Assembly: GCF_037126465.1 (NCBI RefSeq)
Contig: NW_026999404.1
Coordinates: 806,001-870,000 of the forward strand
Source of the DNA: Ornithodoros turicata
Lineage: Eukaryota > Arthropoda > Arachnida > Ixodida > Argasidae
Length of the DNA: 64,000 nucleotides
Direction of reading: 5' to 3'
Below the pieces are notes generated by a model. The model was not told the origin of the DNA and made no database searches. It was given only the letters and a program-made list of their open reading frames with translations. How positions within the stretch are numbered: the stretch's first letter is position 1; every line of letters begins with the position of its first letter. Position numbers and translations under genes: made by a program. This document shows, piece by piece, positions 21,231 to 33,787 of the stretch.

Positions 21231-23400
21231 TGAGATATTTCCGAGAAATTTTATTCTCACTCGTTGTCTATACAAATTGATAAGTTGACCCATCCCAAAC
21301 GGGCCTTTAGTTACAATAACGCATCGGACCCCGCATACGATCAAACACGAATCTTGCAGACTTGGACCCTCTCAATCCTATCAATTAAAACTATACTTCG
21401 CGCCGTTAACTGAAGAGCAGTGTTGTGACATCATGTGAGTGTAGATAGTATTTTCCTCTATGCCCAAACACAACGCACGTCAAACACGTGCAGATACTTC
21501 TTTCGGTATCCAAGTACGAGAGCGGCGCAGGCCTATATTGATCCGATCCGACATTGAAACGCTACACTGACGTAGCAGAAAAGGGATGGCGACATAGTTC
21601 ACGCATGACTTCCCACCGATACGAGAAACACGTAGCATAAGTTCCTTATGGATTCGTCAGAGCAAAGACTCAGTGTCTTTCAACATGCACAGAGTAACGC
21701 GTGTGTGGGAGTACGTGCTTTGCGGTTGCATGGATGACTTATCCCTTCCTCCTCTCTTCTTCTTCTTCTTCTTCTTCCTGTGCTGCATGGAAGGAGTTGG
21801 AAGGAAGACGTGCTCGTGGTGACAATGAGCACAAATCAGGGATTGTCGCTCTGTGGAAGGAACTGGGAATCATTCTTCCGGAAACGGGAAGAAACTTCCT
21901 CTCCTCATCCTTTTTTTTATATATATTTCGTGTGTGTGTTGTGTTGTAGACATATCTTCTGTCATCCGAATGGCGTAGAAACAAGGAGACGTGTGACACA
22001 GTATTTTTGTCCTCTGAAGAACTATAAGAGCAACTTGCTGGCAGCACATACGGATACTATAGTGCTGTTTCTTTTATGTTTGTATCACACCGGTTCGTTC
22101 GTTCAATAGCTATCGATGTCAGAAGTGATCGCAACTTAATTGCTTCGCTTAGTTGCAATAGCGGCTTCGGCTGTGTTCATTTTGTGAACAGATTTGTTGG
22201 CACAGTCATTCAATAACACGACTGACAGGAGAATAAGGACGCACAACTTCAAAGCTTTCTCACAACTGAACGTTACGTTGGATGTCTGCTTTGTGTGTTA
22301 AAAAATGAAACAGATTGTGTCAACCAACTAAACTTGACGCATACAGGTGCCCTTTTCCGCAGCCAATGACAACCGCATGCCCGTAATCCAAACCCACGCA
22401 CACAACAAGCAGACCCAACCAAATCACGGTGACTCAACAACCCGTACTCCAAGCCTTCTTTCCCAACTTTATTAGTTCCTGTAACAAGCACTATAGACCG
22501 CCGTCAGCTCGAGTCAACAACCCCTCACCCTCTCTCCTTGCCAAACCAATCGAAGATCCAATATCGTCTGCCATAAAACCCCCGCTATTTCCTGTCGTCT
22601 GCTACAGACGAGGAACAGCAGACGACAACCTACACCGTTCGTTACACGCACACTTTGTCGTCACTTCCTCCCTCTCTCCTTTTAAATCATCAATGTATCC
22701 CTACCACCGAGGTAAACACGAGTGCTGTGGACGTTTCTGAGGTTTCTGCTTAATATGGGACAGCCGCCATATTGGAAGAGGAAAGAATGGGGGATCAGAA
22801 AGGGGCACGAAATGACGCCTTTACGGTTAGTTAGGCTTCTATTTCCGGTTCGTGTTATTAGTGCGTGGGTCGCACAGATTAGAGCAGGTCTTCACAGCAT
22901 GAGGTCATTCTGTTTGAGATATCCGAGAGAGAGGGTTCGGGGTCTACATGAGAGGGTAGTATTGGTTCACCACGTAAAAGGTAGGCATTATCCCGGATGA
23001 GCTTTGCACAGTTTCTTCTTCCTTTACATACATGATAATTCAATTTCAGGCACCCTCCAATTGAGCTCACTTCAGCTACGGACAAAATAAAGGCATTTGG
23101 GGTGAACTAGTTCTCGCATGACTTAAAGGTACATTTCAAGACGATAAAACTATCCTCTTCACGTTGAAGAGTCTCTTCCCTTCACGATGACCTCTAACAC
23201 CTTACCAATGAAAGCGCTACGCTGCATCTCATGAATAAAAAGTAGGGAAAGCTATCGCTTTAAATCCCAGCGACATGGTTCGAGACAGAGGGGGTGAGAG
23301 AGGGCGAGAGACAAAGAGGAAAGCGGAGTTACACTTGAGCTTGTAGTACGTTGTTGAATTCCTGAAGTGCAGTTGAGTTTATAAGTTTGGTTATAGCAAA
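21231..23400. other. no gene seen; contains an inverted motif pair
   Basis: There is a (TTC)n run at about 21760-21778. TGTCGTCTGCT (22593-22603) and AGCAGACGACA (22617-22627) form a perfect 11-base inverted pair. GCCGCCATATTGGA at about 22752 resembles a YY1 site. Open frames are short and unrecognised. Confidence 0.35.
22593..22627. promoter_or_regulatory. perfect inverted pair of the recurrent GTCGTCTGCT motif
   Basis: TGTCGTCTGCT and AGCAGACGACA are separated by 13 bases. The same 10-mer occurs ten times in the window. Function unknown; a dimeric protein-binding site or a remnant of a small palindromic element are both possible. Confidence 0.3.
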
Positions 23401-26256
23401 AAAAAAAAAAAGGCGAATTCAATATCCTCCTGAAATGCAGTATCCTTCTACTCTCCATAGATCAAATATATAACCTATCCCACCGATCGTTCGTGCAGGT
23501 TCGGGTATACTAGGGTTACAATTTCGTAAGCTACACATACTCAAGAACCTGGGACATTTTGGTAAAAACCATCGTTCTATATTTTCGATGGCATCCGAAA
23601 ACCCGCCGAGCGCATTCTCACACCTCTCACGGTCCCTTCCCCTCCGCCCTTTCAGTTGAAAAAGCAAAAATGCCGTAATCCTTTCATTCACACCTAAACA
23701 GGATATAAATTTCAAACCGGCCGCAAGTTCAGTGCGGCGAGCAAAGTTAAACACCTTCCCCACAATAGTGCCAAAGCCTCCCTCCGATGAAACGTTACAA
23801 AAAAGAGAAGATAGGTGTCCGAGCCCCCAGCCACCACAATAGTTCGACTCGCACCTGCGTCCTAGAGTATTCTTCTTATACTCTCGCACCCCCCGCCGTC
23901 TTTTGGGACAAGGTGCCGACGTTTCGCAGCGCCAGCCCTCCATTCAACGAGGTGTAGCGTGTCAAAAATCGGTGTAAACAAGAGCCATTCTCCGATTGCT
24001 GCCGTCTTTTGTAGTCCACTTTTCCACCACTGCGGGGGCGCTAGTGACGCGTTAGGCGCTCTGAAAGGCCGGTAGGCGGAGCTATTATCGAATTCTCTCC
24101 GCTCGCGGTGATGCTTTTGGGCAGCGCATTTTGAAGTTATTTCTGCCCTAAAAGTAGCACAATGCATGGCAAATATGTCGACGTAAATGGACGGGGTAGG
24201 GGGCTCAATTAGGCTTGTGTCTGCGGGTACAAGCTCAAGGAGGTGCTTTAGTTGTGGTCGGAGATCCACACTGCGAGGGACAACGCGTGAGGTATGACGC
24301 AACATGTGGGCCATCAATTTGTTCCTTGTTGTTTATCGCCTCTTTACGATTAGCGTGACAGACGGGCACGTTTCTCGCATTACGACCGCAGGATTGCACT
24401 TGATTTAGAAAGGACAACATTTTTTTTAAAAGATAGGTCAGGCTCTGTCGTCTCCACAACCGTAGTGAACTTAAATTGGTCGCTTTTGGTTCTCAACCAA
24501 CATCGAACAGACCAGTTGCTATGGACCAAATCTCGTGTGTTCCCGATCACATCGAAGCTAGGTCATTGCAATCTATGTGTCTCACTCCGCCATCCTCCCG
24601 AAAATATTTATCTGTGTAACGTGAAAGTCACGGAGTTATAGAGTGTCCTGTCTGCCACGCGTTTGACAACACTGCTCTTCGGCGGTCAATGATTTCCGAC
24701 TCCTCGCCGCAGCAGCTGGCAGCCTTCCAACATTAGGCGGAAAGCGGAGACGCACGTAGTTGCTAGGAGACAGACGCCAGAGCGCTCGTTGACGTCACCT
24801 ACTCTCGGCGAATCTGATACTATCAAGAGCTGCGGGTTCTTTGGAAAATTCGCAGAAGCTCATAATGTTCACTGAGTGCACTTATACTTTGCGTACTGAG
24901 CGAGGTTGATTTATAACGCGAAATAAAATAAATGTCATTTTTTTAGTCCATCATCATTTTCCTCGTAATTATTGTACCACAATCAGCAGTCACAATACAC
25001 ACTCATATTCTTGTCTGACGCCTTTAGCTCAACGACTTCCGCAACCATCTAACGGATTCAGCGTAATTTCCCCATATTTTAAATCGTCTCCCACACAAAA
25101 TTCCAACCCATTTTGCTGCCTGCATAAGAAGCCCCCTTTGAAAATGCACTGTGAAAAGCTTTCGCGTTATAATGGCGGACGAAAAGAGAAAGAAATGCTC
25201 TTCCAGATTCACTCGGAAACCGAGATGCATAGAAGAAACCGCATCGTTCTGCAAATGAGAACTCTTTTTCAGCCCGCAGGCGATAAGAGGCGCCGCCACA
25301 AAAGCCGTCGCACATACTAAGCCCCTTTTGTTCTGCTTGTACTTCTGCAAACGCGAATGTGTGCCGTTGTAATCAAGAGCGACAGCAAAAAACCACTCTT
25401 GGCTCATTTTTCAGAAGCTCGTCTGATAACACGGCCCACTTGGTATGCGTCTTCTGCTAAATGCGCCTCGCGTTTCGAAGCAGACGACGCGCCGCACAAA
25501 AGTAACATAAGCGCTTCGTAGAAGTGACAGTTTGGTTTTATCGTACGTCGTTCCGCTTTACGCATTATTTACTTCACTTCCTTTTTAATTACCGTTTATC
25601 TGTGGAACGTGGTTTGTTTTTCCGGAACTAACATCACCCGTTATCGCCCACCAGGGGGCGGAGGGTTTGCATCCGAAAGTTATCGACACGAAGGCAACGA
25701 AGCGGTAAAAAATAAATGACATCATCACCATTCTACATTGTTTCGTTATTGTTATTGCAATTAGCGCCATTAAGCCTAGTGATCTCGCTTTCTTCGTGCT
25801 TCAAAACACTCAAACAAGAATGTAAAGAGAATCATCCATCTTTCATTAAGCCGTGATAGTTCCCGTATGAATCCGTACTTGTCGTCTGCTTTCATTTTTT
25901 TCGTCTTCGTCCGAAAGCGCTTAGCGCGTGAACAGGAAGCAGTCAAAGCCGTATCCAGCCTGAAATCTCTTGACACTGAAGACAAATGGGAGCCTTAACA
26001 AATCAATATGCTCTCTAAAAAAACACGTTTACTTTTTTTTGCCCTCCTCCGTCACCCTCTGCATCCGCATGAGTCCCTCGCATGCCGCGAGGCGTGAACG
26101 TATAAAGTGTTTTTTATGGCGAGGGTGGGGACGGTCCTGTCACGCTTACATATAATCGTCACTGGTGGTAGCACGGTGATCTTTTATGTATCGAAGGCTA
26201 ACGCAGAAGCATACAGATACAAGCGGATCGCTTGGTGCTGACAATAAAGAGGTCTC
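23401..26256. other. no gene seen; promoter-like motifs near 24.7-24.8 kb
   Basis: Two overlapping minus-strand frames (23419-23943, 23862-24317) are long for random sequence but show no domain, and I do not call them genes. An X-box-like GTTGCTAGGAGAC (24759-24771) and a perfect TGACGTCA (24790-24797) lie 18 bases apart. The 10-mer AGCAGACGAC (25479-25488) with its near-match partner at 25447-25458, and GTCGTCTGCT at 25881, also lie here. Confidence 0.3.
24759..24797. promoter_or_regulatory. possible RFX X-box next to a CRE
   Basis: GTTGCTAGGAGAC resembles an RFX half-site pair and TGACGTCA is the CREB/ATF consensus. The spacing is close enough for combined binding, but no gene start is identified nearby. 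Confidence 0.2.
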
Positions 26257-26394
26257 TTTGTGATTTTGTGCGTCGTATTTTATCGATCAACCTATGTAAC
26301 ATTTTTAATGAGCGTTATATATTACATAGGTTAATCGATAAAACACGACGCAGAAAATCACAAACCTATGTAACATTTTTAATGGACGTTATAT
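26257..26394. repeat. 43-bp hairpin with a duplicated loop
   Basis: Arms 26257-26299 and 26322-26364 are inverted with 3 mismatches in 43, around a 22-base loop. The segment CCTATGTAACATTTTTAATG at 26291 is then repeated directly at 26365, so arm tip plus loop occur twice. There are no coding sequences. It looks like a small fold-back element or a snap-back duplication. Confidence 0.85.
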
Positions 26395-29300
26395 GTTAGT
26401 GAGGCCAAAATCTCCAGTTTATTTTTTCCTTAAAACCAACCAACCAACCAATGACAGCGTTATATGCTTTACGTACACGAATCAAAGCTAGCGTGTCTGT
26501 TTCACGTAATTACTAAAAGGCATCGTGCGTGTGTTTCACGAACATGGATGAACGTTTTACACACTTAACATGAAACCTCTTCCTACCCCGATGCGTGAGC
26601 AGGCAAATGAAAACGATAGCCCCTCAACAACCATAACTTCTAACTCCCGAAAGAGTCTCTCGACATCCTTCACTTCATATTAAATCTCCCGCTGAACAGC
26701 TCCATTCTCTTGCCAGCTCAGTGGGCTCCCAACCCTGTCATTAATTCCGAGCGTCAAGCACAAACAAGACAGAAAAGAACACCTGGCAACATTGTCTTTC
26801 GTGTTCAACCATGTCAATATCATTTTCCTCCTCCACCAATCAAGTCAGCCAACTAAATATCGCGAGTCTATCCACAGTTCCACACCCTCTGTCTTACTTT
26901 CAACAGAGTTTCTGATTGACTGAATCGTCTCTACTACAGAAAAAAAAAGAAAAGAAAGAAAAAAGGCTTAGCAGCTGTTACAGAAGGCTGGCCGCCATGT
27001 TGTGTCCACTCGGCTCCATCACCACGCAAGTTGATGCTACTCTGCGCCGATGAGCCGAGCAGTGTGGGTGGACACGCACGGGGCTTTAGGTAATTAGGAT
27101 TCGGATCTCCAACCGTGCACCACAGGGTTCCGTTTTCATTAGGGAGAAGGGAGGCAGCGCCATCTATAACGTCGAAAGTAGTGACAGACAGCAGCGACGT
27201 CTGAGGGCAGCGTTGATCACCCCATCATTTAGGCAAAGACCGACTTTTCGCCCCCCGCGTTTCAACTAATCCACTTTAGTGGACCCACGCTGCTGAATCA
27301 CGGCTTCTCTGCAATGTCGTCTGCTATTCACGTTTTTGCTATCCCTTTATTTTTTTTTTCCTTTCTTGAACGCAATATGAGTCCACATAAAAACTTTTGT
27401 TGGCTTTGCATCCTGCTCAAGTTGTATATCGCTTTGGGCGAGATCACGTAGCGTTTTTTCAGTCTGTATTAGCCTACTTACTAAAAGAAAAGAAAGAGGG
27501 GAAGAAAGAACAAACGAATAAATAACAAAAAAATTCTCGCAAAAAATAGTGTGTCGGGTATAGATAACGACAAAATGATGATGATAGTTGCATATTTATG
27601 GCGCACGAGTAACTGAGGATATAGTGCGCCAAAACAGTGATAACTATATTTTTAACAATTATGTTTTTGGGGCAGCACATAGAAGCTGGCTATAAGATAA
27701 AAACCTCCTCTGCATCATAAGATACATAAAAAACAATCACAAGAAAAAAAAGTACACTTTTATAAAATGTGAAACGGTCTCAGCGCCCAGCAATAGGTCT
27801 GGGTAGAGTGGTAAAAACTGTTGTCAGGTTCAATGAAATAACTGCGATAAGGTTTATCTAATCGACAATGGGTATGCGCGGAACAGCGAGTTGCTAGCCC
27901 CAGCGCGGCTCCTCCCCACAAAGTAAAAACCGATGCGTTGGAAAATGCGTTCTCAATTACCAAACCTGCACAATAAAAACTCACGTAAACGGTTTTACAC
28001 CAACTGCGAAAAACCAGAGAATAAAATTCCATTGGATGAATACTTAAAAAGCATAGATTCACCAACATCGCGAAAACAGGCAGATATAGGCAGATTCGCT
28101 CGGTAATAAGACGCTACCAACCCACCGACAAACGACGAAGGCACTTTTAGCCGCCACAAAACACCATCTAATGCGACACCGATAAAAAAGAAAAATAACG
28201 AAAAGAAAGCTAGTGATTTATTCTCCCAAGCATACGAGGCATCATTTCCATGTTTACTTGCTCTTGCATCGCGCAAGGAATCTACGTAGCCTCGGCCACT
28301 TCTATTTCTCATTTCTTATTCAAGTATCGCTCGCAGTCCCTAAATATCCGGTGTTCGATGTAGGACATGCGCTAACAATTTTTCTCTTTCCCTCCCCCAG
28401 ATATAAAGACTCGCCGTTGCCTTCCGAGATATACAGGCACGCCAAAGCTCGTTGGATATGGATGGCTTTTATCCGAAAATGTAACGTTATATATGGCTTT
28501 TCGCTGGAGTGGTGCTTCTTAAATTCGTCGATAGGTAGCGATGGCGTAGGAGGAAATTACGCCTCTCTAGATGTCGCGTTGAGCGACATGAAAAATGGCA
28601 CCCGTTTTTCAGCGCTGATGACGAGGCTGCCTTTTTGGAGAGTAGGGTACAAGTAAAGCAGTAAAGTGGGACGCATATGAGAGAGATACTGTGCGGTGGG
28701 ACGTGGTTTTTTGAGATATTTACTCTTTATTTCGGGACAGACATCAGCGTCTTGTTCCAGGAAATAGTGAGCGCACGAATTTGAAAGAATGAAATTTGTG
28801 GATGATGTACATGACAAGATGGGGCGGCAAGCATGGGAAGCCCAGTCGGTGGAATGAATGGAAAAAACTTGGTTTCTCTCTTGGAGAAAAAAAGTTTCAA
28901 TCATCTCTTTCCATCGTGCTTCGATATAATTCATGTGCGATGGCACAAGTAGCAGGTCAGGTCCATCACCTATGCAGCTCTCACTGCGTCAGACGTGTAC
29001 GGCGATAAAACGCAAACAATGTCTCGTTTTGATGGGCATATATTACATATAAGAGTAAAAGAAAAAGGTGAAAGGTAAAAAAAAAGAAAAAGAGAGAGAG
29101 GCACTCGTTGCTCCTTTCTCGTCGAAAAAAATTGCCTATGTAAACTTTCGGGTTAATAAATACATGCTGATATAAAATATATTTATATATTTTGATAGTT
29201 GCGATATAAAAATATTAGCGATCCAAGGGAAAAAAACGTACGCGAACGATAACAGGGTGAAATAGGAGAGGAGTTTAACTGGCATGCCGTGGAATCGATC

Positions 29301-29485
29301 CACACGAATCTTTGAACGATTGTTCAAACTGTTGGGCGAAATATACTACACCCTATGATTGCATATTATTTTACACAAATGTTTCCTCTGCGCTCATTAT
29401 AATATACTCATTCTGAGCATAAAGTCTGCTTTTGCATTGTATCACAGTCTGGAAGTAACCCCTAAAAAACTCTGCTAACCGCCCT
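26395..29485. other. no gene seen
   Basis: Mostly unique-looking sequence. GGCCGCCATGTTG at about 26991 resembles a YY1 site and GTCGTCTGCT occurs at 27316. A 147-codon plus frame at 28213-28656 shows no domain. An AG-rich run lies at 29085-29099. Confidence 0.35.
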
Positions 29486-29610
29486 GCGGCTTCCCCGTAA
29501 TTGTATTGCGGGAAGCCGCAATTGCATTATTGCAAGCCGTAATTGTATTATTATTATTTATTTATTTAATTATATACCCCCAGGGCCAAGAAGACATTAA
29601 TTATATTGAC
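29486..29610. repeat. 10-bp perfect hairpin followed by a LINE-tail-like A/T stretch
   Basis: GCGGCTTCCC (29486-29495) and GGGAAGCCGC (29510-29519) pair across 14 bases. Beyond it, TTATTTATTTATTTAATTAT then ATACCCCCAGGG resembles the reversed 3' end of the LINE at 31803. Confidence 0.4.
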
Positions 29611-31520
29611 GTGCTAGGATTTGTATAGCCCGAGCTATAACTCCATCACCGGAAGCTACCCTGTTCGACGTGACTTCATGTATAGGAAAAGAAGTACCTC
29701 TTATGCAATATCATTATCATTATCTGTATAAGATCGACGTCTTCAACCTCAAGCACGTTCACACAACTGCCATCCTTGTATCCGACAAAAGGTTTCGCGG
29801 CTTTCCACACACGCACACACACAACAAAAAAGGCAGACATAAATAAAAGTGAGACGCGCTCAGCTCCATGATAACACACTACCATTCTCGTCAGTTTACC
29901 TCCACAAACTCACACAGCACGCATGAACGCGGCGAGGAAAGAAAAAAAAAACTTCTTTCCAGCATAACATTTTCTAGGAATCACAATTTTCCCGGCTCAC
30001 CATTGTTGCCAACAAACGCGACAGTCTGAGCTGTCGTCGCCATCTTGTTTTATACCTTTAATACTTCCATCTCACCACTTTCTTGTTTCTTCCGGATGCT
30101 TTTTTTTACCTCCTCTGTCGTTCCGACAGCGCCGAGAGAAAGTGATATTTCCTTTTGTGTTGCGCGCGACGGGAGAGGAGGAGACAATATGAAAAGTGAC
30201 AGCCCGACGTCAATGGCTTCATACACCTCAGTTACTGTCCCACGCGCATCAACGTTTTCTTATTAAAAGAAATAAAACATCGCACAAGCTAGACTGGCGG
30301 GTTGAAGGAAAATACTTCACGCTTTCCAAGGGTTACATGTCGTTTAGTGTTTGGGCAGTCCATAAAGAAAGACTTCTTCGTTCCAAAAGAAGGGAAATAA
30401 AAAATAAAAATAGAAAACACGCTTCCAACTGTCAAAGGGTTGATGTGGATACTCTTTCATGATGTCAAGCTTTGCCACCCGTGCGCGTGCACGATGATTG
30501 AATCAGTCGTAAACTTATCGTACACGTTGCCAGCGAAATGTAATCGAACTTCCTTTTTTGTCTTTGCCGGATGGTGTCAGTGATATAGTGACCCGCGGTG
30601 TTAATTTCCTTTTTGCCAAATGAATGCTGTGCTGTTAGGGTTTGTCCCTTTATTGTTACTTACTGATGTGATGAACACGATTGCCTGTTGCATGCCGTGG
30701 CTGAGGAGCTGTAAAACGAACAGCGAGGTACTTATAACGTCGATTTGATTTGATTTGATTTAATATTTACCGGTGCAAGTATGGTCTTATAACGCAGTTC
30801 AAAGAGTTTTATTAAAGTGTATATTTTTTACGTCGTGCAAAAAGCGGCTTTCAAAGCCATGCAAAGCTTCAAATAGTTAGCTTTCGAAGCTTTTGTTAGC
30901 TTTTCGAAATAAGACACCAAAATATGCTAATAAAAACAGAACACGCTATATAAAATGATCTAAACACTTTTAATCGACGTACGCTCGCAGTATTTCTCAA
31001 CATAAAATACAAACAGATTTTACACATTATTTGATCCTCAACTTTATATTCAAGCGAAACGGGCCGCTAGCTGCGAACCCAATTTTGAATTCAGCTCCCG
31101 CTCCGGAAAGCGCAAGCCCGGTTTCTCCCCGGTTGATCCCCCAACAAATACAAGTTTCCAGCTTCCACCACATTCGACGAAGTCTGGAGCAAATCTCTAT
31201 CTGGATCCTCAATCTGGATCAAATAACGTTTGGCTTAGACGATCTATCTTACACAAAGCGGAACATCTCCCTAGGAGGAAAAAAAAAAAAAGAAAGAAGA
31301 AGAAGAAAAAAGGAGTCAGGGAAAGAGCAAAGAGAGAGACATATCGAATCTCTGACCAATCTCGGTGCTTCTTGTTCATCATTCTCTCCCTCACTCTCTC
31401 TTTCTCTCTCTTTTTATGCTATAAATCCAGGGAGGATCGAGTGTTAATGGTCGAGAGACCTTATGTACCCTGTGGCCGACTTTATTGAAAACGGCTACCA
31501 CTGTGCGCTATGCCATTTAT
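29611..31520. other. no gene seen
   Basis: CGCCATCTTG at about 30036 resembles a YY1 site. There is a GATTT tandem at 30735-30760 and A/G-rich text at 31278-31340. Frames are short and unrecognised. Confidence 0.35.
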
Positions 31521-31523
31521 CAC

Positions 31524-31596
31524 GTCCTCTCTCGCGTCCCGCGAGAGGACGCGAGAATTCGCGGCTGGAAGCCAGCACAGTGCGCGCCGCGAATTC
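31524..31596. repeat. two adjacent CpG-rich hairpins
   Basis: GTCCTCTCTCGCG (31524-31536) pairs with CGCGAGAGGAC (31540-31550), and GAATTCGCGGC (31555-31565) pairs with GCCGCGAATTC (31586-31596). Together they form a compact two-stem structure in otherwise A/T-rich sequence. Confidence 0.6.
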
Positions 31597-32006
31597 ACAC
31601 ACAGAGAAAGCAATAGCACGCATGTGATCTAGAAGGGATGGAATAGAGCGGGCTTTTCTTATTCCACGAATTTCTTTTTCCGGTGAAAAACGGGTGGCCA
31701 GGGAGTATACGTCGTTTTTGCTGCCAAGAAGGATTTCTTGGGAAATTGGTATTGGTAGAAGGATTATTCCCAAGCTGTCCATCTTGCGATCGCACAAATC
31801 GGATTTGTTTATTTATTTACCTTAAAGACCCCTGACTATATAGGGGTGTTACATAACGGAGTGTGTTGAAGATGTACAGTGCCGCCACCTACATGGAACA
31901 CAAAGCAGAAAAAGAAGAGAAAGCGGCAGAGAGACAAAAACGCAGGAAAAGGCAAAGAATACGTGCTAGTTGTACATTATGTCAGCATACATATCTATAC
32001 AGTATA

Positions 32007-33121
32007 CAGGGTGTCCCAGAAAACGTGTCATTGAATTATAATAAAAAAATTACGCCACCTAGAATCATGCGGTCAAGAGCATTTGTTCTTATTAGGTTTT
32101 TGCCACCTCCTAATGTGAATGTCATGTACTCCAAGTTTAATTATGTAAATATTTGCGAACTCAACTCCGAAATTTGCCAAGTAAAGGTCACTTTTTTACC
32201 CCACCAATATGAAGAGCGTGCCGAATTCACTCAAATTCATGATAATTCAGTGATATTTACGAGCTATCCCATCGGAAAAAATAGCCGAATATCATGCTTT
32301 TCGGAGCACCGGACCATACACTGTTAAAACAGAACTTCACCACATAGCACGCTCCTAACCAACCATCATACTGAATGATATCATTCTGTGTCATCATTTG
32401 TTCAAAACAGGGCAGAGGCGCCTATCTGGGACAAGATAATCTGTCCCAGATAGGCGCCTCCCGCCTGTTTTGAACAAATCATGACGCAGAATGATGTCAT
32501 CCGGTATGATGGTTGGTTAGGAGCGTGCTATGTGGTGAAGTTCTGTTTTAACAGTGTAGCGCGCGATGACTTTTTGAGCGCAATCGCTCTCGGTGCGACG
32601 AAAGGAGGTTCCGAAGCCAGCCCACAGAGTGATAGTAGAAAAAGTAACAGTTCCTAAAATTGGGAGAGGGAAAGCATTATCCCAGCGAAAGACGGACGTG
32701 ATAAGCCGTGCCGGTTTTATCTCTTTCTGCGATGTCGGGGAGGGCTGGATTTCCAACCTCCTTTCGTCGGGCTGACAAAGATTGCGCTGAAAAATTCATC
32801 GTGCGCTATTCTGTGCGACCTCCGTAGAGCATGATGTTCGGCTATTTTTTCCGATGGGATAGCTCCTGAATATCCCTGTCAATTATCATTAATTTGACTA
32901 AATTAGACACGCTCTTCACATTGGTGGCGTAAAAAAGTGACCTTTACTAGGCAAATTTCCGACTTAAGCTCGCAAAAATTTACATAATTAAACTTACGTT
33001 ACACGACATTCACATGAGGAGGTGGCAAAAACCCAGTAAGAACAAATGCCATTGACCGCATGACTCTAGGTGGTGTAGTATTTTTATTATAATTCAATGA
33101 CACGTTTTCTGGGACACCCTG
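32007..33121. mobile_element. long inverted-repeat (fold-back) DNA element with TA duplication
   Basis: The ends are CAGGGTGTCCCAGAAAACG and its reverse complement, each flanked by TA (32005-32006, 33122-33123). The inverted identity runs to the centre near 32440: GCGCCTATCTGGGACA meets TGTCCCAGATAGGCGC. Once a nested 248-bp MITE and its TA copy are removed, the element is 865 bp of two near-mirror halves. CAGGGTGTCCCA ends and TA targets are typical of Tc1/mariner-type MITEs. No transposase is present. If transcribed it would fold into a long hairpin RNA. Confidence 0.85.
32559..32806. mobile_element. nested MITE (248 bp) with TA duplication
   Basis: GCGCGCGATGA at the left and TCATCGTGCGC at the right are inverted ends (one mismatch), flanked by TA at 32557-32558 and 32807-32808. 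Internal pairs continue the inversion: GAGCGCAATC with GATTGCGCT, and CGACGAAAGGAGG with CCTCCTTTCGTCG. It lies in only one arm of the fold-back element, so it inserted after that element formed. Confidence 0.85.
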
Positions 33122-33350
33122 TAGATAGCATACACCATATTAGCACACAATATCATTATATGAAGTGTTATTAAGCGATACGAGTAGAACAATCAAACGA
33201 GATAAGTGAATAAAAGTATAGGTAAAAAAAGGATGTCACGATGTATCGCGAATAATAAAGCTCTTGTAATAATAATTGTAATAGTGATAATTAACAACAA
33301 CAATAATAACTAACAATAATTGTAATAATACAGTTCTCGTGCCAACCGCG

Positions 33351-33656
33351 TCAGTTTTTGAAGCCTAAGAGCTCGGGAAGGTTATTCCAGCCTTTACGAG
33401 GCAAGAAAGATAATGAAAAGGCGCAGGAGTTAATAACACAATTGCGGAGTGGTGGACAAGGGAACATAATTCTGGGAAGGAGGCATACCCGCGACACATG
33501 CCATCCCTTTTTTTTATCTTTTATTTTTTGATGAGGGATACACTTGCGAGACGGGAATACAGCACGGTTTTGAACGGCTTCAGTTTGGTGAACCAAATAT
33601 TCCTGGTGCGGATCCCAAATCGATGAGGGATATTCTAGTTTGGGGCGGACAGGAAT
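33351..33656 (-). pseudogene. LINE reverse transcriptase C-terminal fragment
   Basis: The minus strand reads VRPKLEYPSSIWDPHQEYL, then VHQTEAVQNRAVF, and near the stop SFLPRKGWNNLPELL. This is the conserved RT thumb/C-terminal arrangement of CR1- and Jockey-like elements. The middle is shortened and the upstream RT motifs are absent. Confidence 0.8.
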
Positions 33657-33787
33657 AGAGGGTGTGCCAAGTTTTTGATGTCGAATGGAGAAAGAGCGAC
33701 GTTTCGTCTGAGATATTTCTTCCTCTCATTTTTTTTTTTTTTTTCGTACTTGCGTGTAGGAGAGACACTGTGTACAGAGCTCTGACT

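Larger units (their letters stand above)
31803..33656 (-). mobile_element. non-LTR retrotransposon 3' portion (CR1/Jockey-like), interrupted
   Basis: Minus-strand RT C-terminus at 33351-33656. Its 3' region continues to the end at about 31803, where the minus strand reads TATGTAACACCCCTATATAG then AAGGTAAATAAATAAACAAA. A fold-back element (32007-33121) sits in the 3' region. Removing it rejoins the two flanks at a single TA. Confidence 0.7.

Noticed and set aside
23419..24317. Two overlapping minus-strand frames of 174 and 151 codons
   Set aside because: No domain, no splice-consistent structure and low-complexity stretches; not enough to call a gene.
28213..28656. 147-codon plus-strand frame
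   Set aside because: Composition and lack of any family resemblance suggest a random open stretch.
29486..29519. GC hairpin resembling a bacterial terminator
   Set aside because: The window is eukaryotic and no T tract follows directly; treated only as a structural repeat.
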